From NCBI GenBank assembly GCA_017472635.1, contig JAFUPU010000076.1, positions 1-35,238 on the forward strand: 35,238 nucleotides of DNA, read 5' to 3'. A program made the position numbers and the translations under genes. Shown here piece after piece: positions 7,107 through 14,356 of this stretch. The DNA is from Bacteroidaceae bacterium (GTDB lineage: Bacteria; Bacteroidota; Bacteroidia; Bacteroidales; Bacteroidaceae). Position 1 is the first letter of the stretch; each line of letters begins with the position of its first letter. The notes beneath the pieces are model-generated. The model saw only the letters and a list, made by a program, of their open reading frames with translations, was not told the origin of the DNA and ran no database searches.

Positions 7107-10100
7107 TTAAATCAAATCAGATGCTTTGAACGATTTTATCATCTCACCGAGTTTGGCTTTCCAGGCTACTATATCGGGGACATCAATGTTCAGCAAGTCT
7201 GCATGGAACACGATGAAGAGTGTAGCTAATGTGAGCATAAACAAAATCCATTCGATATAGTGCGCATAGAATTCGACCTTAGAGGCAGTAATCACTCCCA
7301 CGGCTTCGTCGATGGCTTTGAAGTTTGAACCTTTGAATTGGAATGATTTCTGTTTGTATGTATAGTATAGAGGGTCAAGCAGTGTTTGGTTTACATTTTC
7401 GTTGAACAATGGTTGCAAGTCGCGGAACTTGTATATCGATTTTCGTTTGCCTCCCCAGATTGCTATAGCTGCGTAGGAGAGTAGCATTATCAGTGAAACG
7501 ATGGTCATGATTGTTGGATGTCCTCCTCCGATTAGCTTGATAATCCATGCAGGGAGAAGGGCTGAAATTCCACCGGCTATTCCCCAAAATAGGTTAAAAA
7601 ACAGTCCGTTTCCGTGGAAATAGCTCCATGTGGTAGCTATGATTGCAGTCATTCCTCCTAAGGGGAGTCCGATAGTAAATCTGCTGTGCTCGGCTACATA
7701 TTCGGGATTTGAATATCCGAATATTCCGATTGTCAACAGGGTTAAAATTACGCTGGCAAGAAATCCTTTCATCAATTGATCCTCGCGTTGTAGGATGTGT
7801 GCGCTGATGTTGCGCGAAGACTCCATTTTTTTTCGGGTTTCGGTCAATGCATGTTTGAAGCGTCGGTAGTGTATGTCGTCAGGATTTGCTTTCCCTACTT
7901 CGGTAAGGAATTCGCCGAGGCGTTTTTCGTAGCTGTATTTTTCTGAGAACGTGTCGTGTGGATTTTCGTGGAAGAATATACTGAGCCATTGTTTGAGGCT
8001 TCCATTGCTCATTTCGCTTCTGATGGCTTTTGAATCTTCCAAGTTGAATTCCTCGTATGAGGTAATCAGTCGTCCCGTCTGTCGGATGTAATATTCGGGG
8101 GTGCTTCCCAATTGTTCGCACAGTCGGTATGCGGCAGTGCGTATGTCATATTCTCCGAATCGTGAAGTATTCTCTTCCGAGGTGAGGTCCATGGTCCGTT
8201 TGTTCAACTCAACCACGTCGCGCCATCCTTTCATTTTGGCATAGTGATGCAGGCGGCTCTCCTCTCCGATGTATTCTTTCATCTGTTTTTTAAACTCTTC
8301 ATCGCTGCAGTATTGACATTCTGTCATTCTCCGGCTGATGAAAGCTGCCACTTGGTGACGGGCTACTTGTCCTGCCAAGTCAAATCCTCGGCTTTTATCG
8401 AGGTGATACAAGACTCTGTAGGCTTGTGCCCGTGTGAAAGACCTCTTTTCGTCGCAGATTTCTTTTATCTCCACATACAACATCGGGTCGCATTTGTAGT
8501 ATATCCACGAGAGCAACCTTCCGTCGAGTAGCGCATTCCATTCATCGGGACGACATTTCCGGTCCCGGAATGCATCCACAATTTCTTCGATTGTAGCAGA
8601 GGGCTTGTCTGCCAGAAATGGGATGGTTGGATCCAGTTCGTAGATTACGCGCCAAAGTGCAACCTCTGGCGTGTCTTTTTGGAAATGTTTCCGCAACCTG
8701 TTCACTTCCAGCTCGGTTGTTATCTCCAGGTAAATGTATAGCGGGTGGTTTACGTCGGTGAGCATCACTTTATACTCCTCGGCATTTGCCAGTAAGGTCA
8801 TTACCACCTCGTGTACCCCACTTGCGGTGTTTCCTCTTGCATCGCGATAAGGCATTTTTTTGTCCAGCGTGTATAAGGCCGCTTGGATTCCGGCTTCCGG
8901 ATTCAACGGGTATCGGGTTTCCACTATGTCGTCAAGTTCGATTGCCATTTTGCGGTTCCCGCATTCTTCGAGCCACGATGAGATGAGTTTGCTGTACAGG
9001 TATTTGATGCCCAGGTGCTTTCGCGTGACTAACAGAATTGCCAGTTCACTCGCATTAGATGCCACGACATTCTTTTCTGAGTCGACGATGAATGTTTTGT
9101 ATTTCAGATAGATGGATGCTTCGTCCACTTCTACTTGTTCGCCTTTGAACCACCGTTCAACCTCTTCGTATCCCCATCGTTTTTCGGGGTTTACCACGGT
9201 AAGTCCTCTGATGAGTCGGCTTATCTTTTCCGGCAGTTTGTCCAATCCCGGCAGCCTTCCTTCGCTTTTCATTCTCATCATCGACCGCTCGTTTCCAGAA
9301 AACGGGTTGCCGCCTATCCATAGCGAGAACAGGGTGATTCCCAATGAGTAGAAGTCGGCTTTTGGTGTCAGTTCCACTTCTCCGTCGATTACATCTTCAT
9401 ACATTTCAGGAGCGGCATAGAGGGGGGTGCGTGCCTGGGTTGTCTTGTGCTTCTCTTCGTTCTCTCCCATGATGGTGGATATACCGAAGTCAGTCAGCAC
9501 CAATTCTGTCTGTTCTTTGTCTCTGAAGAGGTAGTTGCCCAATTTTACGTCTTTATGTATCATTCCGCATTGGTGTAGATACTCCAATGCAGCGGCGGCT
9601 GTAAGTGTTATTTGCGCAAACGCCTGTTCGTTTCCCTTGATTTGGTGTTCAGCCAATGAAATGCCTTCCAGCAGCTCCATCAGTTCATAGTCGCGTGCGA
9701 CACCGTCAACGATGGTCTGTCCGTAGTCGTACAGGTGTACGATGTAGGGGAAATTCATGTTCCACACCCGTTGTAGCACCCCCTCTTCCGGGTAGAAGTT
9801 TGGGTAATAGAGTTTCAATACCGCTCGTTTTCCCTCTCCTTCAACCATCATTACCTGTGCCTCTCCTGATGAGATGGAGAGCGTTTTTATCTCACGGTAT
9901 ATTCTGCCCCCCAATATGAAAATGGCTTCTGTCGTTCCCCCTGCCGGCATAGAAACCCCTTCTCCAGCATCCATAAACCTGTTGGTTGTCTCTTCATTGT
10001 CGCAAGAGATAAAGGCATGCTGGGTCGCATCGTCCGAGTTCCGTCGGGTCCTGTTTTCTACCGACGGGATTGTTGCGGGCTCTTCTTTTTTGATTATTTG

Positions 10101-10121
10101 CAGGGTGTTTGATTCTTCCAT
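7107..10121 (-). CDS. Membrane-anchored Ser/Thr protein kinase
   Basis: 1004 residues. A eukaryotic-like kinase domain spans about 68-328: Lys103 in AVLKLYY, catalytic loop HKDVKLGN (189-196), DFG (211-213), APE (237-239) and DFYSLGITLFSLW (256-268). The usual HRD is HKD, so it is a non-RD kinase, and the glycine loop is weak (SGEAQV). Residues 330-780 form a long, mostly helical, Cys-containing region I do not recognise. The C-terminal part has about five hydrophobic segments (near 785-802, 816-833, 840-864, 869-889 and 955-973), anchoring it to the inner membrane with the kinase domain in the cytoplasm. It lies 62 bp from the AAA+ gene. Likely substrates are proteins read by the FHA protein, reversed by the PP2C. 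Activity is inferred from motifs only. Confidence 0.9.
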   Translation of the reverse strand: MEESNTLQIIKKEEPATIPSVENRTRRNSDDATQHAFISCDNEETTNRFMDAGEGVSMPAGGTTEAIFILGGRIYREIKTLSISSGEAQVMMVEGEGKRAVLKLYYPNFYPEEGVLQRVWNMNFPYIVHLYDYGQTIVDGVARDYELMELLEGISLAEHQIKGNEQAFAQITLTAAAALEYLHQCGMIHKDVKLGNYLFRDKEQTELVLTDFGISTIMGENEEKHKTTQARTPLYAAPEMYEDVIDGEVELTPKADFYSLGITLFSLWIGGNPFSGNERSMMRMKSEGRLPGLDKLPEKISRLIRGLTVVNPEKRWGYEEVERWFKGEQVEVDEASIYLKYKTFIVDSEKNVVASNASELAILLVTRKHLGIKYLYSKLISSWLEECGNRKMAIELDDIVETRYPLNPEAGIQAALYTLDKKMPYRDARGNTASGVHEVVMTLLANAEEYKVMLTDVNHPLYIYLEITTELEVNRLRKHFQKDTPEVALWRVIYELDPTIPFLADKPSATIEEIVDAFRDRKCRPDEWNALLDGRLLSWIYYKCDPMLYVEIKEICDEKRSFTRAQAYRVLYHLDKSRGFDLAGQVARHQVAAFISRRMTECQYCSDEEFKKQMKEYIGEESRLHHYAKMKGWRDVVELNKRTMDLTSEENTSRFGEYDIRTAAYRLCEQLGSTPEYYIRQTGRLITSYEEFNLEDSKAIRSEMSNGSLKQWLSIFFHENPHDTFSEKYSYEKRLGEFLTEVGKANPDDIHYRRFKHALTETRKKMESSRNISAHILQREDQLMKGFLASVILTLLTIGIFGYSNPEYVAEHSRFTIGLPLGGMTAIIATTWSYFHGNGLFFNLFWGIAGGISALLPAWIIKLIGGGHPTIMTIVSLIMLLSYAAIAIWGGKRKSIYKFRDLQPLFNENVNQTLLDPLYYTYKQKSFQFKGSNFKAIDEAVGVITASKVEFYAHYIEWILFMLTLATLFIVFHADLLNIDVPDIVAWKAKLGEMIKSFKASDLI

Positions 10122-10167
10122 GGGTTTGTTGGGTGAATGGTTTGTTGGTTGAGGCGTTTATTGGCTC

Positions 10168-11064
10168 TTATAGTTTTTTGTTTCGGGTAAGGGGTGTATC
10201 ATCCTCGATTTGGGTTGTGTCGTCAAGCACTATCCACCTGCCGCCCAGGTGTGGACATGCACATCCGCACGGGCTGCTGTGTATTGCCTGTTTGTAGTTG
10301 CATTTCCATCCCAATATTGTTGAAGCAGGCTTGCGTGCCATTATATAGTTGCGGGTCAATATCGGATTCTCTTGTGGGGTGGCAGTTGTCAGTTTGTCCA
10401 ATAAGGCTTGCAGCTCTTCTTCTTTTTCCTTTATCTGTTTTTGTAGTTCTTCAGCTGTTTTTTGCGAAGCGGTTGGCTGGTACTCTTTTCCTAACAGTTT
10501 CTGCACCCGTTTTGCCAACTCTTCAGCCTGTTTGGCACGTTCGGTAGCTTTGGGCGATTCGATGGGACGGAGCTTTTTCAGTTTGTCCAGTTCTGCACTG
10601 ATTTGGTCCATCTGTTTGAATGCCGGTTCGTTTTGGATTTCTGTTCGTTGTTTGACCACCTTCTCAGTCAATGGCATTCCGCATGCAGGGCAATAACTGA
10701 ACGGACTATGGGTCTTGCATGCCGGGCAGATGATGCCTTGGCGCGAGTTCCCGCATTCAGGACAGAATGAATCTGTTGGTGCCATCGATGCTCCGCAAAA
10801 CGAACATCTGTTGGTGGCGATGTAGGTCTGGCAATGTTCACAGAAGTCTGCTTCTTTGGGTACCGGCAGTCGGCAGTTCGGACACACCAATGTTGTCCCC
10901 AACATCCCTCCGCACTCTTCGCAAAACAAAGCATCGGGTTCGTTGATGGCTCCACAGTGCGGGCATACATGCTCGTTGTGATTTGAAGCATAGCTTTCGT
11001 TCACCTCGTTTTGCTTGTATAACTCCTGTGTCTTTTCTCTCTGTAGTTCTTTCTGCCTCTCCAT
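10168..11064 (-). CDS. Protein with four zinc ribbons and a coiled coil
   Basis: 298 residues. Eight CxxC knuckles occur at regular intervals (34-37, 48-51, 61-64, 75-78, 87-90, 101-104, 113-116, 125-128), which is enough for four zinc ribbons. A charged heptad-like helix follows (about 150-225, rich in Glu/Lys/Leu). The C-terminus (about 250-285) has another Cys-rich patch, PCGCACPHLGGRW, which I do not recognise and which could be a separate metal site. No catalytic motif, membrane segment or signal peptide is seen. It sits 46 bp upstream of the kinase on the same strand, so it may be an adaptor or scaffold, or a redox/metal sensor for the cassette. The function is not known. Confidence 0.82.
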   Translation of the reverse strand: MERQKELQREKTQELYKQNEVNESYASNHNEHVCPHCGAINEPDALFCEECGGMLGTTLVCPNCRLPVPKEADFCEHCQTYIATNRCSFCGASMAPTDSFCPECGNSRQGIICPACKTHSPFSYCPACGMPLTEKVVKQRTEIQNEPAFKQMDQISAELDKLKKLRPIESPKATERAKQAEELAKRVQKLLGKEYQPTASQKTAEELQKQIKEKEEELQALLDKLTTATPQENPILTRNYIMARKPASTILGWKCNYKQAIHSSPCGCACPHLGGRWIVLDDTTQIEDDTPLTRNKKL

Positions 11065-11114
11065 GTTCGGTTGCTGGTTGTTAGATTTATGCAGGTTTTC
11101 TGTCTCTTGCTGTT

Positions 11115-12512
11115 TTAGTGACTTCCTCCTGCAAGTTTATAGGCAATGTCCATTATCTTTTCAGCCAATGCGTTTGCTTCAGCCTCTGTTTTTGCTTCCG
11201 AGTATACCCGTATGATGGGTTCTGTATTACTTTTGCGCAGGTGTACCCAACTGTCGGCAAAATCTATTTTCACTCCGTCGATGTCGTTTATCTCCTCGTT
11301 TTTGTAGATTTCCTTCATTCGTTCGAGTATGGCATCCACGTCTGTTTCCGGAGTCAGGTCTATGCGGTTTTTGGCGATATAGTATGAGGGGTATGTTTCC
11401 CGCAGTTGGCTCACCTTCTTTTGGGTGTGTGCCAAGTGGCTCAAGAAAAGGGCGATGCCCACCAGTGCGTCGCGTCCGTAGTGAATGGCAGGGTAGATGA
11501 CTCCTCCGTTTCCTTCCCCGCCGATGACGGCATGGGTCTCTTTCATCTTTTGTGTCACATTCACTTCCCCTACGGCTGAAGCCTGGTATTCGGCTCCATA
11601 TCCCCGGGTGATGTCGCGCAGTGCCCGTGTTGAACTTAGGTTTGAAACGGTGTTCCCGGGTGTGTGGCTCAATACGTAATCGGCTATGCTTACCAATGTA
11701 TATTCTTCACCGAACATCTTGCCGTCTTCACAAATCATTGCCAGGCGGTCTACGTCAGGGTCTACCACAAAAGCCACATCATAATCTCCCTGTCTCATTA
11801 GTTCCATGATGGCACCCAGGTTCTTTTCCAACGGCTCGGGGTTATGTTCAAAGCGTCCGGTCGGTTCTCCGTATAACGTTTCGACCTGCTCTACCCCTAA
11901 TTGGGCTAACAGCTTGGGCAGTACGATACCTCCCACCGAGTTTACGGTGTCCAGCGCCACCTTGAAGTGTGCATTTCTGATTGCCGGCACGTCTACAAGG
12001 TCAAGCTCGAGGATGCGGTCGATGTGCTTCTGGTCGTAACCGGTATCCTCTGTATAGCTGCCAACCTGTGCCACATCCGCATAGTCAAACTCTTCGGCAT
12101 CGGCTATGCGTATGACTTCGGCTCCCTCTTCCGCGTTAAGGAATTCTCCCTCTTCGTTCAAGAGTTTCAATGCGTTCCATTGAGCCGGATTGTGGCTTGC
12201 GGTCAGTATGATTCCGCCACATGCTTTTTCCATTGTTACAGCCATTTCGGTCGTAGGGGTTGATGCGAGTCCGATGTTTACTACATCAAACCCCATTCCC
12301 ATCAGGGTACCGCATACGAGGTTGTTTACCATCTCGCCCGAGGTGCGTGCATCGCGTCCCACCACAATTTTGTTTGATGTTGCGTGGCTTCTCTTTCGGA
12401 TGAGGGTCGCGTAAGCCGATGTGAATTTGACGATATCCAGCGGGGTCAGTCCTTCACCGGCTTTTCCGCCGATGGTTCCCCGTATTCCTGAGATTGATTT
12501 TATTAGTGCCAT
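11115..12512 (-). CDS. glmM: Phosphoglucosamine mutase (phosphohexomutase family)
   Basis: 465 residues of the alpha-D-phosphohexomutase family. The reaction is probably glucosamine-6-phosphate to glucosamine-1-phosphate, on the way to UDP-GlcNAc. All four active-site elements are visible: the phosphoserine loop TASHNP with Ser106 (104-109), the metal loop DPDVDR (251-256), the sugar loop GGEGNGG (331-337) and the phosphate loop RKSNTEPIIRV (426-436). The N-terminus, SISGIRGTIGG, is characteristic. Phosphomannomutase activity cannot be excluded from sequence. It follows the DUF4827-type gene by 35 bp and precedes the zinc-ribbon gene by 50 bp, so transcription could run on into the signalling cassette. 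Confidence 0.9.
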   Translation of the reverse strand: MALIKSISGIRGTIGGKAGEGLTPLDIVKFTSAYATLIRKRSHATSNKIVVGRDARTSGEMVNNLVCGTLMGMGFDVVNIGLASTPTTEMAVTMEKACGGIILTASHNPAQWNALKLLNEEGEFLNAEEGAEVIRIADAEEFDYADVAQVGSYTEDTGYDQKHIDRILELDLVDVPAIRNAHFKVALDTVNSVGGIVLPKLLAQLGVEQVETLYGEPTGRFEHNPEPLEKNLGAIMELMRQGDYDVAFVVDPDVDRLAMICEDGKMFGEEYTLVSIADYVLSHTPGNTVSNLSSTRALRDITRGYGAEYQASAVGEVNVTQKMKETHAVIGGEGNGGVIYPAIHYGRDALVGIALFLSHLAHTQKKVSQLRETYPSYYIAKNRIDLTPETDVDAILERMKEIYKNEEINDIDGVKIDFADSWVHLRKSNTEPIIRVYSEAKTEAEANALAEKIMDIAYKLAGGSH

Positions 12513-12547
12513 AGTAGTGTCTGGTTTGATTGGAACCTATTTTGTTT

Positions 12548-13168
12548 TTAGTTCAGCCCCCTTTGGTAGGTGATTTCGTAATAGCAGGGGTAAACATACG
12601 AGGTGGCAGTCGATTGTCCCTGACTGTGCGGAACAATCAGTCTCACCTTGGCTATGTTATCCGTATTTCGTCCGATGTTGATGTAGGGGAACGGTACCAG
12701 CCATCCTGCCGGAACCGAACTTCCGTAGTTTCCATACATGTATCCCGAGGTGAACGAGCCGATGTAGCTTCCGCTTTTGTACGAAACGGTCAAGTAATCG
12801 GGGTTTGAGGCGTCATACAGGTTGCCGGTCAGGGTGTCGTTGTCTTGAATGTTGACTTCGATAAAGCGGGCGATTACATCTGCCCGTTCTCCGTCTTGCA
12901 ACTTCTTTCCGTTTCCTTTGCGCACAATCTGCATGTACACTCCATTGTCGTTGAACAGCACAAACTCGTTTTCATCGGTGTTGGTTGTCGAGTCTTGTGC
13001 GTAGAATTGTTCTGCGCTGATGGTCTTTATGTTGTGCTCTTTGATGAAGGCACGGATGGCATCGCGCTCTTTTTCCTTCATCTCAGCGTAAGTCTCGGTG
13101 TCGTCACATGCTTGGAACAGAAAGCCTGCCGACAATAGCAACGTGAATATAACTATCAATTTTTTCAT
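12548..13168 (-). CDS. DUF4827-type lipoprotein (FKBP-like fold suspected)
   Basis: 206 residues from the ATG at 13168 (MKKLIVIFTLLLSAGFLFQAC). This start is preferred over an in-frame ATG at 13222 because it gives a clean lipoprotein signal peptide with lipobox FQAC (Cys21), and because the promoter at 13193-13222 lies upstream of it. The mature part resembles the Bacteroidales DUF4827 family, and the layout (short helix, then KGNGKKLQDGERADV) recalls FKBP-type prolyl isomerases. Catalytic activity is not established. Between nrnA and glmM it belongs to a housekeeping run. Likely a periplasm-facing, membrane-attached protein. Confidence 0.8.
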   Translation of the reverse strand: MKKLIVIFTLLLSAGFLFQACDDTETYAEMKEKERDAIRAFIKEHNIKTISAEQFYAQDSTTNTDENEFVLFNDNGVYMQIVRKGNGKKLQDGERADVIARFIEVNIQDNDTLTGNLYDASNPDYLTVSYKSGSYIGSFTSGYMYGNYGSSVPAGWLVPFPYINIGRNTDNIAKVRLIVPHSQGQSTATSYVYPCYYEITYQRGLN

Positions 13169-13192
13169 TTCAGAATGTTTGTTGTTTTGCTG

Positions 13193-13222
13193 CAAAATTA
13201 CAAAAAGCCTTTCAACCTGCAA
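13193..13222 (-). promoter_or_regulatory. Candidate promoter for the DUF4827-type gene and glmM
   Basis: On the minus strand: TTG at 13222-13220, 19 nt, TAATTTTG at 13200-13193. This fits the Bacteroidetes -33/-7 pattern and lies 24 nt upstream of the chosen ATG. No comparable element is seen in the 35-bp gap before glmM, so glmM probably shares it. Confidence 0.6.
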
Positions 13223-13253
13223 TCGTTGTTTGTGTGCAATTAGCTATAAATAA

Positions 13254-14291
13254 CTATTTTTTTGTTATCAACAGGGGTTCGTATTTGATGATTGCCTCTT
13301 TGAATCGTCTGATTGCCTCTTCCATGCTGCCATAGACTTCGCCTCCCGAGGCGTTCAGGTGGCCGCCTCCTCCAAAAAAGTCAGCCGCCACTTTGTTGCA
13401 GGGGAACTCACCGGTTGAGCGCAACGACACTTTTATCATATCCTTCTCTGTGTCTTCTCTGAGGAAAACCGAGAATTTGACACCGCGGATGGACAGAGGC
13501 ATATTTACAAATCCCTCAGAGTCGCCCCGCTTGTAGTCGAATTGTTGCTGCTCTTTTTTTGTCAGCGTGATTAGGGCTGAACGAAATTCGGGGTAGACCT
13601 GCATGTGTGTCAACACGTGTCCCATCAGGCGTAGCCTTCCCTCCGAGTAGGTGTTGAATACCTTGCGGTAGATGGCGTCCTTGTCGATGCCTTTCGACAG
13701 CAGTTCGCTGATGATGAAGTATATCTCCCGGTCGTTTGAGTTGAAGGTGAAGCCTCCCGTGTCGGTCATCATGCCGGTGTAGATACATTCGGCGCATTCG
13801 AGCGTGATGTCTTCAAACCCTCCCATCCGGCAAATCAGGCGGAACACCAGTTCTGCTGTTGAGGCTACCTGCGGGTGTGAGATGGTGATGCCGCAAAACG
13901 GTTCCGGGTCGATGTGGTGGTCTATCAATATTTTGCGTGCCGGTGATTCGGCGACAGCCGGTGCCACATTGTCGATGCGTTTCAGGTTGTTGAAGTCGAG
14001 GCAACAGATGATGTCGGCTTCAGCTATCACCTGATTGGCTTTTTCGGCATGCTTGTCGTAGCGGATAATCCGTTGGCTGCCGCTCATCCATTGCAGAAAG
14101 TCGGGGAAGGCGTTGGGTACCACAATGTTCACCTCCTTGTCTTGTCCGTCCAGGTAGTGCATCAGTCCTAATGCCGATCCGATGGCATCCCCGTCGGGAG
14201 AGAGGTGGGTGACGATTGTTATCTTCTCTGCCTTGTTCAGCCATTTGGCGAAATGGTCGATATTTGATTGCTGTATGATTTTGCTGAGCAT
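13254..14291 (-). CDS. nrnA: DHH-family phosphoesterase (NrnA-like oligoribonuclease/PAP phosphatase)
   Basis: 345 residues. The DHH domain shows HLSPDGDAIGS (residues 29-39, with metal-binding Asp33 and Asp35), CCLDFNN (Asp99) and LIDHHIDPE (DHH at 124-126). The C-terminal DHHA1 domain ends with GGGGHLNASGG (about 307-317), which binds substrate. NrnA proteins degrade short RNA fragments and dephosphorylate 3'-phosphoadenosine 5'-phosphate; cyclic dinucleotide linear products are a known alternative for this superfamily. It has its own promoter at 14325-14356 and overlaps none of its neighbours. Confidence 0.9.
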   Translation of the reverse strand: MLSKIIQQSNIDHFAKWLNKAEKITIVTHLSPDGDAIGSALGLMHYLDGQDKEVNIVVPNAFPDFLQWMSGSQRIIRYDKHAEKANQVIAEADIICCLDFNNLKRIDNVAPAVAESPARKILIDHHIDPEPFCGITISHPQVASTAELVFRLICRMGGFEDITLECAECIYTGMMTDTGGFTFNSNDREIYFIISELLSKGIDKDAIYRKVFNTYSEGRLRLMGHVLTHMQVYPEFRSALITLTKKEQQQFDYKRGDSEGFVNMPLSIRGVKFSVFLREDTEKDMIKVSLRSTGEFPCNKVAADFFGGGGHLNASGGEVYGSMEEAIRRFKEAIIKYEPLLITKK

Positions 14292-14324
14292 AATAGTTTC
14301 TTTCTATTGTACGTTTTAACTCGG

Positions 14325-14356
14325 CAAAGATACGAAAAAAAACTCAAATATTACAA
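14325..14356 (-). promoter_or_regulatory. Candidate promoter for nrnA
   Basis: On the minus strand: TTG at 14356-14354, 21 nt, TATCTTTG at 14332-14325, 33 nt before the nrnA ATG. The -33 side lies against the comEC stop codon (14351-14353), so nrnA is probably expressed independently of comEC as well as by read-through. Confidence 0.6.

Noticed and set aside
2349-11064. Type VI secretion regulatory locus
   Set aside because: Kinase, phosphatase and FHA genes are typical of such loci, but no TssB/C, Hcp, VgrG or baseplate genes are present in the window.
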